Shown here: positions 30,551-41,741 of the stretch, piece after piece
Layout of the letters: every line of letters begins with the position of its first letter
Numbering within the stretch: position 1 is the stretch's first letter
Assembly (NCBI GenBank): GCA_963531535.1
Contig: CAUSGX010000002.1
Span: forward strand, 1-64,000
Reading direction: 5' to 3'
Source: HOT-345 sp963531535
GTDB lineage: Bacteria; Patescibacteriota; Gracilibacteria; Absconditabacterales; Absconditicoccaceae
DNA length: 64,000 bases
Made by a program: the position numbers and the translations under genes
Notes under the pieces: model-generated
What the model saw: the letters and a program-made list of their open reading frames with translations, nothing else
What the model was told of the DNA's origin: nothing
The model's database searches: none

Positions 30551-31429
30551 TTAGTCTATTTCATCGACTTCAACCAGTATTTTCTTTTTTTTGTAAACTT
30601 TACATCGCTTGAGGATGAGAAAGCAGCAATATCCTAGGATTGTAATCACCCAAACAAGCAACCTAACAACTCAATATAATAGCAAATATATCGCAAAAAT
30701 TGCTGCAATCTGAAACACTGGGTTCTGATAGAGCTTTGTGAGCTGCTCTAAAACCACAGAGCATACCTTGAAGTTAATCGTTTTTTGTGTATCTACAAGT
30801 CCTCATCGAACATTTGTTTTTAGGTTTCACCAGAGCTTAGAAAGTTCCGTCTCAAATTCAGACTTCTCTTCTTTTTTCGGGAGAGGTAGTTTTTGAGCCT
30901 CACCTTGCTGAGAAGATCACAGCGAAAGTGGATTTGTCGAGGTCTGAATAATTTTATCGCTCCAAGTTCATATCTGATCACAACTAAACGGAAAGCTACT
31001 ATTCATCCCGAGGAGCGCAAAACCAAACATGATTGTCATAATCATTGTAAACCAATATCCTGTACGAGAGAAATACTGGAATCGAGCTACTTTTCTCACC
31101 TCAGAAAAATACTCTCATAGATACCTTAGGAGCCAAGCCGTTCCCAGTAAAGAAATCCACAATGCAATTACCGTTTGCCAATTATTTTGAGGTAAGAGCA
31201 TCGATAAAATGAGCCCTACAAAAAAAATAGTTCAATAGATCCAGATTTTTTTTACTTTTCTAAGGTCAATTGCAAGAAATGGCAATACAATAAAAAAGAT
31301 ACAAAAAAGCAGTCCAGCGACAAGTGCCCTTTTTGCCAAGAAAAGTTCATAAAAAAATACAAAATAGAGCACACTTGCAAGTGCTAAAAAAATAATAAAT
31401 CTGATTTTATTTTTTTGTTCAGGTTTCAT
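30551..31429 (-). CDS. Polytopic membrane protein of unknown function
   Basis: 292 residues. Two helices at about 11-52, further ones at about 65-90, 118-140 and 232-262, with a polar lysine-rich loop between the last two (about 160-210). It ends in a lysine-rich and acidic tail (KKKKILVEVDEID). Its ATG directly follows the TAA of the prepilin peptidase gene, so it is co-transcribed and may be linked to pilus or secretion function. Family not recognised. Confidence 0.68.
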
Positions 31430-32284
31430 TTAAAATCAGAACAAGCTAAAAAATTTCTCCTGAAAGATCAGAATCACTGCTACTCATAAAATCATCGCTG
31501 GCAAAAAAGGAACCGCCTGATCTGCCATCTTTTGTGAAAGGAAGGTAGCTTTTTTCTGATAGAGTTTTGTCTGAATAAAGTACCAAACGAGTCAGATTCC
31601 TCAGCTAAGAGTCAGGAAAAACAGGAATGCAAGCACTTGATCAAGAGTTGAGAGTTGATGACTAAGTCCAGCATAGAGCAATCCTCCCAAGTATGGGGAA
31701 ATAATCACGTCTCAAAAACCGAGTCCTTCCTCTTTTACTCAGTATTTTACCTTTACTACTCGCCTTGCTGCACCATAAAGCAATAAAAAGAACAAAAGGA
31801 ACACTAAACCTCACCAAAGTATTTTCATAGGAAAGAGCCCAGCCAGCAAGCCAACTCAGAAAGTCCCCATTCCTACAAAAACCAGAGGAATATGCACCTC
31901 ATACCGCAATACATCATATACCAATAGCAACCAAAGGATCCAAGCATTTACTGTCCAAAAAATCAGAACTCAAAGTCCTTGTGACCACAAATACCAGTAA
32001 AGTAGTCCAAAAACCATAGCTGAACCTAGCTCTAGTATGGGATAGAGCCGGGAAATTTTTCTATGGCAATAACGACACTTCCCTCACTGGAAAAGAAAAC
32101 TCAAAAGCGGAATCAGATCATAAGGATATAGACGATGCTTGCAAGTTGGACATTCTGATCTTCCCCAAAGGATAGAACCAGCCTGTTTTCGAGTAGTTGC
32201 GTCTCCTCGTCTAGAAAGTATTACTGACCCAAATGAGCCGAAAATCAGTCAGAGACCGCATGCAACGATCAATCAAAAGAGCAT
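31430..32284 (-). CDS. Prepilin peptidase (PilD/GspO type)
   Basis: 284 residues, polytopic. The zinc-binding pairs CPTC and CRYC lie in the first cytoplasmic domain (about residues 40-75). The two aspartates of the membrane aspartyl protease are LVYD (about residue 128) and GLGFGD (about 203), the latter containing TGA glycines. The enzyme cleaves and methylates type IV pilin-like leaders. No pilin or assembly ATPase gene is in the window, but a same-operon membrane protein follows. Over ten TGA codons. Motif GSFGSVILSRR at the N-terminus is typical (GSFLNV..R). Confidence 0.9.
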
Positions 32285-32349
32285 TTTTGTATTTGCAGGG
32301 GGTAAATTCGCTCTTTACTATATCTTTTCTCGAGAAGTTTTCAAATAAA

Positions 32350-32386
32350 AAAGAAAGCTGACCTATTTTTCCAAGTCAGCTTTTGG
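32350..32386 (-). terminator. Terminator after MFS gene
   Basis: On the minus strand AAAGCTGAC pairs with GTCAGCTTT across a 12-base loop and is followed by CTTTTTT. Confidence 0.82.
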
Positions 32387-32391
32387 AGGGA

Positions 32392-33816
32392 CTATTCCTT
32401 AATGATCTGAGGGGCAAAGATCGGCACGTCAATATCTTTTCACTGATGATCTTCAGCTTTTTTTTCTTTTGATTGAAAGAGTTTTTTGAGTAAGAGATAT
32501 CCTCCTAGCACAGCTAAGGCACATCACAGAAATTGAAATGCCACATTCATACCAACCAGAGCAGTAAGAAGTCCAATTCCAAGTGAACCGATAATCTCTC
32601 CAATTTTACTAGAGAATTCTTGCATTCCAGCGATGAGTCCTTTATCTTTTGGTTTTGCATATCCTAGGATGAGTGCTGAGGTGATTGGCTGCAGCATTGC
32701 TATCGCTAATGACAGTCCAAAACTAGCAACCACAATAGCCATAAAACTACTTGTACTTCCAAGCCAAAAGAATAACCCAGCTGAGAATAAAACAAGTATC
32801 GTAATCAGGATTTTTTTACTATATTTATCTCAGATATTTCCAATCAGAATATTGACTAAGTAGGGCAACCTCATCACTGCAAATAGAATCGCAATCTCAG
32901 AGAGGGAGAGATTATTCTGCATGGCAACAAGCGGGATAAAGAGGAATCCAACGTAATTCATAAAATTTACAAGTGCCTGAGAAGAAAGTGCTACATACAT
33001 ATTTCCATCGTAGCTCTTCATTGCTTCAAACATCTTTTTCCAAGGAGAAAGTGAGAAAATCTCCCTAAAATAGAGTAAAAGCATATTCTTTTTTCTGAGG
33101 ATATCTTCCATATTTTGATATTCTTCATCAATTTCATACTCGAAGGGAAGATCGGTATTTTGTTTTTTTAGATATTTTCACCAAGTTTTGCTAAATTTAC
33201 GGCGAACAAAATCCTGAATTTTTGAGTCCTGTAATATTGATAGAATCGCGAAGATCACTACGAACAGATACATATAGGGCAAATCTAAATACTTGACCAA
33301 AAATGCACTAATCAGCGCTCCAATCACATAGGCCATATTAATGCTTGAAAAGTAGACTCCAAGTATCTTACTACGATTATTTGTTTGAGTTTTTTTTCAA
33401 TACAAGGTACGGTAGGTCGTATACATTGTTGAACTTCCAATACCATTGAGAATCACTGCACAAATAAGAAAAAAGGCTGACTGCTCAAATCCTGCCCAAA
33501 AGTAGAATGCCCCTGAAATCGCATACCAAATCTTTCCATAAAGCAAAAGATACTTTGACATTCCTTTGTCGTTGAGAATTCCGATAGGAATAACTGTTAA
33601 GAGCTTGATTATTGGAAGGAGCGTTCAAATGAGGGTTAGATTGAGTCCGCTACCGATAATACTTTTAACATAAATAGAAAAAAAGGTATCAGCTCCTAGT
33701 CCCCACCCCATTGTAAATAGGAAAAGTGAGATAGACACCCATTTAATAGAAAATGGAATTTCAGCTAATTGTTTGATTTTCTCGGATAATGTCAGTTTTT
33801 TTGTTTTCTTTGCCAT
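32392..33816 (-). CDS. Major facilitator superfamily transporter
   Basis: 474 residues with about twelve predicted helices in two halves of six, and a charged cytoplasmic loop between them (about 195-250, acidic EYEIDEEYQNMED). Helix-flanking motifs GADTFFSIYVKSIIGSG and IGNIGDKYSKKIL (a GD..sdr.gRr-like loop) support MFS. The substrate is not evident. The N-terminus is lysine-rich without a signal. Four to five TGA glycines, one in the first GT loop. Stop TAG before a terminator. Confidence 0.82.
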
Positions 33817-34026
33817 TGAGCATTTTTTTGAGTAAATAATTTACATTTTCTGAGTATAATTTTTTTTTGAAAAAAAGCAAAAAAGCTACAAGAATCTCAC
33901 TGTTTTCTCTCTTGACTTCTGTATATTTACATAATAACAAGATCCTAAATTTTATTTCTCCTTGCATTTAGGATTTAAAGGCTTACACTGGAGAAAAGAA
34001 ATCTGATTTTTTATCTCGTTTTGCTA

Positions 34027-35031
34027 ATGAAGATGAAGCGAAAACCGAGTACTCAAAATCTTAGCTGGTCAAACTCTAGGACCACACTCCTGGAATATTG
34101 CCAGAAAAAGTATTTTTTAAACTACTACACTTTTGCCTTAAAACCGCTCAATATCCCTCTTCGAAAGACGACACTTACCCTCAAAAAGCTTAAGTCTATC
34201 GATATGCGAATGGGAGAAAAGACACATTTTCTCATCTCAGATTACCTTCATCAACTCAAGAGAGGTCCCCTTTCTGCAGAAACACTTATGCAGCTCAAGG
34301 AAAACATTGCTCAGGAAATGAGACAGCAGTTTGAACTCTCAAAAGAAAGAAACTATCAGGATTTCTCCTTTGCTCAGGAAGAAGGGCTCAGTGAACATTA
34401 TTATGGGCAAGATATTGATGATCTTCTTGAACCGACAATTCAAAGAGTTTGGGAGAACCTGGATGCCTTCATCTGATCTCCACGACACGAAAGAATCCTG
34501 AATATTCTAGCAACTCCTCATGATGCCATTTATATTGAGGAACCAAGAAAACCAGACTTTAACGCGATGAGAGTTCAGACTGAGCGTCTTGATGCTCTTC
34601 GCCATGTCAATATCATGGCTGCTCCAGACTTTTGAGTCGTATTTCAGGATAATAAGTATCTTATTCTTGATCGAAAGTCAGGTAGAATCAGCGATGAGAC
34701 TAGGACTCCTGAAAATCTCACTGATCAGCTCAAAGTGTATGCGCTCAAGCTCCTCCTAAAACTCAATGACAGCTCGGAACTCTGAAACATCAATATTGAA
34801 GCATATGAAATCTATCTGCCAAGTATGCAGAGTTTTTGAGGTAGAGTAAAGCAAACAGATATTGATGCTATCGTTGAAAAAATCAAGGAAGATACTGATT
34901 TTCAAAAGACCTTTTTTATTAGTGATAATGTGCTTTTCCCATCAAGCTACTTTAGGCGTACGACCACCTTAAGTAAATGTGAAAAATGTACCTTTAGAGA
35001 AGTGTGTGAAAAGCTAAAACAATTTGAATAG
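34027..35031 (+). CDS. PD-(D/E)XK nuclease of RecB/Cas4-like type
   Basis: 334 residues. The N-terminal SNSRTTLLEYCQKKYFLNYY is the typical RecB-family opening with the first Cys. The catalytic stretch PDFGVVF...YLILDRKSGR (about 205-225) gives the D...DxK pattern, with Lys as catalytic base. The C-terminal CEKCTFREVC supplies three cysteines, so a 4Fe-4S cluster as in Cas4/AddB is likely. No CRISPR array or cas gene is near, so a role in general repair is more likely. Leader carries AAATCTGATTTTTTATCTCG. Stop TAG. Confidence 0.82.
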
Positions 35032-35057
35032 TCTCCAAAAGTATCACTTAAAAAAAT

Positions 35058-35092
35058 AAAAACCTGAATTTAAGTTCAGGTTTCTTTTTTAT
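35058..35092. terminator. Bidirectional terminator
   Basis: AACCTGAA (35061-35068) pairs with TTCAGGTT (35075-35082), with A and T runs on either side. It separates convergent genes. Confidence 0.87.
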
Positions 35093-37353
35093 TTTTCTTT
35101 TTCTTCTTTATCTTTCGGAAGGGTAAGTTTTCCATCGACAAAATATCTTTTTACCAGATTCGGATTGATCTTTTTGAGATAATTTACGGGACTTAGAAGA
35201 AAGGCATTGAGTTCTTCCAGATGCTGATCGTCTAGAATAAGCTCCATCTTTTGGACGATAACAGGCTTTCTCGCTACTCCAAAATCAAGAGAAATCGGAG
35301 CCAAGCGGCTGGTTACCACATCATAGCCTCAAATAAAGTCAATTCCCTCCACCTGGAAATAAATCTTTACACTTCCTCAGCTGACTTCCACTTTTTTCGG
35401 AGCCTTTGAAAAGTATTTCATAAATTTATCATTTACAAGGAGTTGCTCCTTCATTCCAAACCCAGAGATTTCATCCTTTGGTTCATAGTTCACGATTACA
35501 GGAATCATAGGAGCCACACTATCCTTTGTAACTTTTGTAAGATCTAGTTCTTTTAATACTTTCGTTTCAAGTTCTTTATCTGAAATCTCGACACGAGTGA
35601 GTATTCCCTTCTCTAAAAGGAATGTGTAGATTGTTCCAGATGTCTGCTCGCTTGCTCACTTTTCAATCTGAACTTTAGTAGACGAACAGCCACGGAGACC
35701 TGTCTGATATTTCTGTTTAAGTTCACCACAAAGATCAAGCTTCAATGCTGAATTTTGTGCTGCGATAGTTAAGTTCTCAGAGATCAATTCTAGCATTTTT
35801 ACGAAGACATAGTGATCTCTTTCTAGAAGCGCGTTTACGAACGACTCTAGAGAATTGTTCCCTTGGATACGAACCTTCTCTACATAGAGCCTGGTCCCAT
35901 CAAACTTAATCACAGCCTCCAATTTTATATCGGTAGATTTATCCAATCACTTCACAATCAAACTCTGAGATTCCTCTTGGTTAACAAGTGAAGTCAGCCT
36001 AAATTGACTTGGGAGATTTGCTCTAAAGAGCTCTTCTAAGTTTTGCTGATGAGAAATATCCGGGGTCTCAAGTGAATTTATTGTATCTAGATCAAGTGTT
36101 GTCTGTTTTGCCAATCCAGAAAAATTCAGTGTCTTATTCCCATTATGAATAGAGAAAAGTCTGGTCGTCAAAGTATTTCTGGTTTCTTTATCTATTTTTG
36201 ACTTCTCATCTTTCAAATAGGGATCTACAATACTAACATTATACCAGTAGGTAAAATCTCTGGTAAATTGATTAATCAGTTCTCAATTCCTGTTAGACTC
36301 CTTTAACAAGAGATCAGAGAGAAAAGAGAGATAAGACTGAAGTAAACTATTGGCGTCTTCTGAAGCCAAAAGTGCTTTATATAGAAGCTGTTGCATTACA
36401 AAGAGTTTGTATTCGTTCAGTAGTTTAGATGAAGAAACTTTCGCATCTACGTATCCCAAAGCAAGAGACTCTTTAATAGTTAGAAAGTCTCTGAGCTCGG
36501 TATAGATCGCATATTCCTCACTTCCACAGTCACTAAAAATCTCTCAAAAGCGGTTGTCATTTTTCCCTCCATATTGGAGATATTGAAGAATTCCGCTACA
36601 AAATCTTTTTTGATTGTTGGAATTATATTTTAACTTTTCATAAATGCTAAAGAACTCATCAGGGATTGGTTGAGTATTAACGGTAAAGGTATCGCTCATA
36701 GCACCACTTCCTCATGCTCAAGCTAAATCATAAACATAAAAGCTCTTGAGAAATTGATTGACATAGTGTTGACAGACGAAACTTCCTGCTGAAATAGTAT
36801 CCAAGCATGAAAGTCCAAAAAACTGCTTTATATCTCACTGAACTGGAAGTCCTGCATAGGGCTTTGTATTCAGTGCTGTTTTCTGAAGAGGACTTACAAA
36901 GATATCCAGAAAGTAGCTATTAATCAGATTTTTATCATAGGTGGAATTGAGGATTGGTTCCGCATAGGTATTCCATTTTGCTTGATCGATAAGAACTGTT
37001 CTTGGTAAGATAAGCCCGCTAAAATTGATCAAATTGTCTTGTGAGCTAAATCCTCCAGTAAGAGATTGAACAGGACCTCAAAGCATTTGCACATGAAATC
37101 CTGAAAAACTATTAATTACAGAGCGCTGATCCATATAGCTAGTTCTCATCTGATTTTCTATCCTTGTTGTATCACCAGTTTCTTTCCCATATACTTCAGA
37201 AAAGATAGGAAACATTACCAGTCCGCTTACCACGAGCAGTGATATCAAAAAACCAAAAAACCAGACTCAATATTCAAAAAATAAGGTATAAAGGTAGTTA
37301 TACCAACGGATAATCTGGAGCTGTTGTTTATTAAAGAAAATAGATTCCTTCAT
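35089..37353 (-). CDS. Large membrane-anchored protein of unknown function
   Basis: 754 residues with one anchor helix near residues 27-52 (GVWFFGFLISLLVVSGLVMF). The remainder is predicted extracytoplasmic: helical, Ser/Asn/Gln-rich, with cysteines near the middle and several lysine-rich beta segments at the end, finishing KDKEEKEK. At least six TGA glycines join four pieces that a standard caller would separate. TAA stop lies inside the bidirectional terminator region. Overall plan resembles a periplasmic or surface scaffold protein; I recognise no domain. Confidence 0.68.
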
Positions 37354-37430
37354 CAAAACTGATATAAAATAAACATTTCTAAGTATACTCACAAATCAAA
37401 ATAAAGCAAATTTTCGACTCTAAAATCAGA

Positions 37431-37463
37431 AAAAACTCCTAGGAAAATCCTTAGGAGTTTTTT
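37431..37463 (-). terminator. Terminator after thyA
   Basis: AAAACTCCTA (37432-37441) and TAGGAGTTTT (37452-37461) form a strong stem with flanking A and T tracts. Confidence 0.9.
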
Positions 37464-37471
37464 GAATTCAA

Positions 37472-38509
37472 TTAGATAGAAACTGGCGCTTTGATCGGCT
37501 TCTGGGGGTTATAGTCAATAAGTTCAAAATCGTTCCAGGTAAAGTCTAAGATATCTTTGACTTCAGGATTGATTTTAAGTTTGGGGAGCTGATTAGGGAC
37601 TCGTTCAAGCTGCTGATTGACCTGATCAAGATGGTTGAGATAAATATGTGCATCACCAAACATGTGATTGAACACTCCAGGTTTACGTCCTGTTACCTGT
37701 GCCATCATGCAGAGAAAGAGGGCATCTTGAGCAGTATTGTATGGAACACCAAGAAAGGTATCACAGCTACGCTGGTAGAGATTTAGATGCAGCATCCCGT
37801 CCTCATTAGCAAAGAACTGATAAAACGCAGGACAAGGGGGAAGTAGTGTAGATTCCTCATCAAGTTCATTGGGATTCCAAAGAGAGATAATAATTCGTCG
37901 AGACTCTGGATTGTCCTTGATCAGATGAACCGCTTCCATAAGCTGGTCTTTCCCAGGATTTGCTAAACATAATGCTTGCACATCAGAAATGGAAAACTTC
38001 TTTTGGAGACTCTTTGGGATATTAATGTCCATATCCAATGCTCCAAATTTGCGGAATTGATATCCATAGGTTTTCCCAAGATTTCCCCATTTTCTACAAA
38101 AGTCGGAATCGTTTAAGATTTTCTGTTCAAACTCAGCTTTCTTTTGTATCCATTCATCACTATAGCGAGTTTTCGCATCATCTTCCCACATTTGAATCTT
38201 ATCAAACTGACCAGTCTTTTTGAGCCATTTCTGAAACGGCCATTCTGTCCAGATGTGATTCTCGCATTCAAGCAGATAGCGAATATTCGTATCCCCTCGA
38301 AGCTTCCATATCAGCTCTTCAAAAACAGATTTTAGACTGACCTTTTTGGTGGTCAAAAGTGGAAAATTGTGAATAACCCCATCATTATCCATGTATAATG
38401 GACAAGTATAGTGGTAACCAGGAAGCGTTAGGGTACCAGTTCCGGTACGATCGCTAGTTTCTACGCCTCGCTCTTTTATTGCGCGAAGCAATTGAAGATA
38501 ATTTTTCAT
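37472..38509 (-). CDS. thyA: Thymidylate synthase
   Basis: 345 residues; makes dTMP from dUMP with methylene-tetrahydrofolate. SDRTGTGTLTLPGYHY at the start, DNPESRRIIISLWNPNEL, the catalytic cysteine in LLPPCPAFYQFF (about residue 224), and QRSCDTFLGVPYNTAQ. An insertion of about 50 residues (around 95-145) makes it longer than the E. coli enzyme, as in Lactobacillus-type ThyA. The ATG at 38509 is chosen; an upstream extension to 38686 lacks any domain. There is no in-frame TGA in 345 codons, unusual for this genome outside ribosomal genes. Ends in APVSI. Confidence 0.95.
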   Translation of the reverse strand: MKNYLQLLRAIKERGVETSDRTGTGTLTLPGYHYTCPLYMDNDGVIHNFPLLTTKKVSLKSVFEELIWKLRGDTNIRYLLECENHIWTEWPFQKWLKKTGQFDKIQMWEDDAKTRYSDEWIQKKAEFEQKILNDSDFCRKWGNLGKTYGYQFRKFGALDMDINIPKSLQKKFSISDVQALCLANPGKDQLMEAVHLIKDNPESRRIIISLWNPNELDEESTLLPPCPAFYQFFANEDGMLHLNLYQRSCDTFLGVPYNTAQDALFLCMMAQVTGRKPGVFNHMFGDAHIYLNHLDQVNQQLERVPNQLPKLKINPEVKDILDFTWNDFELIDYNPQKPIKAPVSI

Positions 38510-38599
38510 GTTAAAAAAGTTTTTATTTAACAGAAATATAAATATAGTTTTTCTTAAAAAAGTCAAGATATAAAGTTTAATTACTGGACAGAAAACCAA

Positions 38600-38640
38600 A
38601 AAAAAATCTGAATTCATCTCTGAAATCAGATTTCTTTTTT
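38600..38640 (-). terminator. Terminator closing the ATP synthase operon
   Basis: AAATCTGA (38604-38611) pairs with TCAGATTT (38626-38633), with T tracts on both strands. It lies between atpD and thyA. Confidence 0.82.
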
Positions 38641-38657
38641 TATTCAAAAATAGTAGT

Positions 38658-40052
38658 TTATTTTTTACTTTCTTGATAAGCATCAATCACCTCTTGAAGA
38701 GTTCCTTTATAAAGGAAAAAATCCTCAGGAATTTCATCTACCTCTCCAGCAATAATTCTCTCAAAACTGCTAATTGTATCTTCTAGACTCACATAACTTC
38801 ATGGCATCCCTGTAAACTGTTCTGCTACAGCAAAACTCTGAGATAGAAATTTTTCAATTTTTCTAGCTCTATAGACAGTTACCTTGTCTTCAACCCCTAG
38901 TTCTTCCATACCAAGGATAGTAATAATATCCTGAAGTTCTTTGTATTTTTGTAGGATTCTCTGAATCTCTTTAGCTACTTTATAGTGTCTCTCTCAGAGT
39001 TCACTTGGATTAAGGATGAGAGAATAGCTCTCGAGCGGATCTACCGCAGGATAGATTCCTTTTTCAGCGATAGCTCTACTGAGTACTATAGTTGAATCCA
39101 AGTGAGTAAACGTAGTCGCGGGAGCAGGATCAGTGAGATCATCAGCTGGAACATATACCGCTTGAACAGACGTGATAGATCCCTTATCAGTTGAGGTGAT
39201 TCTCTCTTGTAGCATTCCCATCTCACTTGCTAGGGTTGGTTGGTATCCAACAGCCGATGGGATTCTTCCAAGCAATGCTGAAACCTCAGCTCCAGCCTGA
39301 GTAAAACGGAAAATATTATCAATAAAAAAGAGTACATCTTTTCCCTCCTTGTCACGGAAATATTCAGCCATAGTAAGTCCAGTAAGAGCAACTCTCGCTC
39401 TTGGACCAGGGGTTTCATTCATTTGCCCATAGACCATGGCAGTTTTTTCAAGTACTCCAGAGGCTTTCATCTCATGGTAGAGATCATTTCCCTCTCTGGT
39501 TCTCTCTCAAACTCCAGCCATTACTGACACTCCACTATGTTGATGCCCAATATTGTGGATAAGCTCCATAATTACGACCGTTTTCCCAACTCCAGCACCA
39601 CCAAAAAGTCAGACTTTACCTCCTTTCATAATCGGTGCGAGGAGATCGATGACTTTGATTCAGGTTTCTAGAATCTGAGCTTTGGTGCTCAAAGATGCAA
39701 AAACTGGTGGTTTCCTATGGATTGGCCACTGATCGACTCCAGAAACTTGCTGTTCACCATCAATATTCTGCCCTAAAACATTGAAAATATGTCCCAAAAC
39801 CTCGTTCCCAACAGGTACTTTGATCGGAGATCAGGTATTTTCTACAGAATCTCATCTCTTAAGCCCATCAGTCGAGTCCATTGCGATTCCTCTAACAATC
39901 CCATTCTCAAGAATCTGGAGTGCTTCTATGACTACTTCATTGCCATTCGCATTTTTTGAAAGGACTTTGAGTGCATCATACACCTTAGGAACCTGCTGAT
40001 CAAAAGCGACTTCCACAACGACTCATTTTACTGAAACGATTTTCCCTAGCAT
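38658..40052 (-). CDS. atpD: F1 ATP synthase subunit beta
   Basis: 464 residues, the catalytic subunit. P-loop GLFGGAGVGKTV (first Gly TGA), GERTREGNDL with the catalytic Glu, and ALTGLTMAEYFRD. IDNIFRFTQAGAEVSALLG completes Walker B. The C-terminus ends in a YQESKK tail. It is the last gene of the operon. The 74 bp upstream hold AAATCTGACTTTTTATCTTT 20-40 bp before the ATG. The standard code gives fragments such as 38994-39470. TAA stop. Confidence 0.97.
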
Positions 40053-40126
40053 GATAGCGTATAAAAAAGATAAAAAGTCAGATTTTTTTTGTTTTATTGT
40101 CTTCCTCTTTAATTCAGAAGTAAGAC

Positions 40127-41017
40127 TTATTCAATCGCTGACTTTGAACTCACGATCTCACTGATTTCTTGAGTAACTTTGGTTTGTCTGGTTTTATTGT
40201 AGAGAATTTTGAGCTGAGTAATGACTTCCGTGCAGTTATCTTTTGCACTTTTCATTGCGATCATTCTAGAGGCGTGCTCGGTAGTTTTATTGTTCAATAC
40301 CGCTGAATACAAAATATTTCTAATCATTAGATTGAGAAACTCAAACTTAAATTCAGCTAAATTCGGCTCGACCATTAGCGTTCTATTTTCATCAGTGCTG
40401 AGTTCACTTTCCTCTAGCTCAATAAAACTCACAAAATCTCCCAAACTTTCCTCATCTAGAGGGTAAAGTTTAAACCTCGTTAAATACTGATGCATTGTAT
40501 TTTTGAAATAGTTGAAATAGATTTTTATTTTCGAGTATTTCTTCTCTTCCAATGCTTTTTTGATATAGAGGGCAATAGGCTTAGTCTCTTGGAGTTCTAC
40601 CTTATCTGTAATCACTACTGATCCAACAACATTTCGCCCATTTCTAACGAAATAATCTACTCCCTTCTTCCCAACTACGAAAATATCAACATTCTCTTTT
40701 GACTTTCAGTACTTTTCTTCCATTTGCCTAAAAATCCTCGAATTGATAGCTCAGCAGAGTCCTCTGTCACTCGTAGCAACGATCAAGAGCACTTTACCAG
40801 AGGCATCTCGCAGCATTTCATCAAAATCAAAGATATTGACTTCAGATCTAATTTTTCTCAGCACCCAAAAAAATGATCTCATAAATGCCCTATAGTTCAT
40901 CATCGCAGATTTGAGCTTTTGAAGCTTGATCGTAGAGACGATTTCTAGAGCCTTGATGATCTTTTGAAGATTTTTGACGGATTTGATTTTAGATTTTACT
41001 TGCTTAATCGCAGCCAT
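40127..41017 (-). CDS. atpG: F1 ATP synthase subunit gamma
   Basis: 296 residues, the central rotor shaft. The N-terminal coiled-coil helix MAAIKQVKSKIKSVKNLQKI and the C-terminal helix (MIAMKSAKDNCTEVITQLK) are clear, and TSDRGLCGAINS is the conserved GLCG stretch with the last Gly as TGA. TAA stop. It is preceded by atpC rather than atpA, an unusual order. Confidence 0.95.
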
Positions 41018-41071
41018 CTTCTGAAAAATCAGGAAATAAAAGATAAAAAGTCAGAGTAGTATTTCTTGTCA

Positions 41072-41539
41072 TTATTTTTTCGAGCTTCTTTCCTTGATCT
41101 TGAGGAGTTTTAAGTCAGCAGTCAGTTTTTGTAAGTGAAGATATGCTCTTTCTATTTCTTCATAGTCTCATTCGGATCTGATTTGCTGAATCTGAGTCTC
41201 AAGTTTTTGCTTCATTTCTTGTAAAACTTGCTCATCATTTTGTGGATTAGTCGTAGCTGATGCGACAAAAAGCATCACCGCCTGTCCATCTGTATAGCAG
41301 ACTCCATCTCCAATCGCAATCGCAATCCGCTCATCTTCAAAGAGGAACTCGGTCCCCTCTAGAAACTCACTTCCCCTCTTTTGAGTTGGGAGTAGTTTGA
41401 GGATACCAGGGCTAACGATAGTCGTCAGCGGATTATGATGGGGGAGGATTCCAATGAGTCAGCTTTTTGTTGGGATTTCAACACGCTCGACCGATCCATC
41501 AAAGATTACTCCACTGATTGTATGTACTCTTAGTAGCAT
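41072..41539 (-). CDS. atpC: F1 ATP synthase subunit epsilon
   Basis: 155 residues. N-terminal beta-sandwich with IPTKSGLIGILPHHNPLTT, matching the family motif GEFGILPGHAPL, here with a TGA Gly. A two-helix C-terminal part (KQKLETQIQQIRS ... ADLKLLKIKERSSK) follows; it can act as an inhibitor arm. It lies between atpA and atpG, whereas most bacteria have it after atpD. TAA stop. Confidence 0.9.
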
Positions 41540-41606
41540 CAGCTATGAAATAAAAGGTAAAAATCAGATTTTTTTGTTTTGTTATTCTGAGACTCATATC
41601 AACCTC

Positions 41607-41684
41607 GTCATCGCGAGGCGAAGCCGTGGCGATCCAGATAAGATTTGATTTTAATCTAGATTGCTTCACTCCGTTCGCAATGAC
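41607..41684. repeat. GC-rich imperfect inverted repeat (MITE-like)
   Basis: About 31 bp at each end pair imperfectly: GTCATCGCGAGGCGAAGCC versus the complement of the 3' end, GTCATTGCGAACGGAGTGAA. An AT-rich centre lies between. The same GTCATCGCGAGGCGAAGC string starts the element at 44285. Composition contrasts with the AT-rich surroundings. It lies between atpA and atpC. Confidence 0.75.
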
Positions 41685-41741
41685 AGTCAGAGATGTCGCT
41701 TTGCGATAGAGGGGGTTGAATACTAAGGCCCCTCAGTCTCG

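Noticed and set aside
38510..38686. N-terminal 59-residue extension of thyA
   Set aside because: Low-complexity Phe/Lys/Leu translation of the AT-rich leader and terminator; ThyA begins normally at MKNYLQLL.
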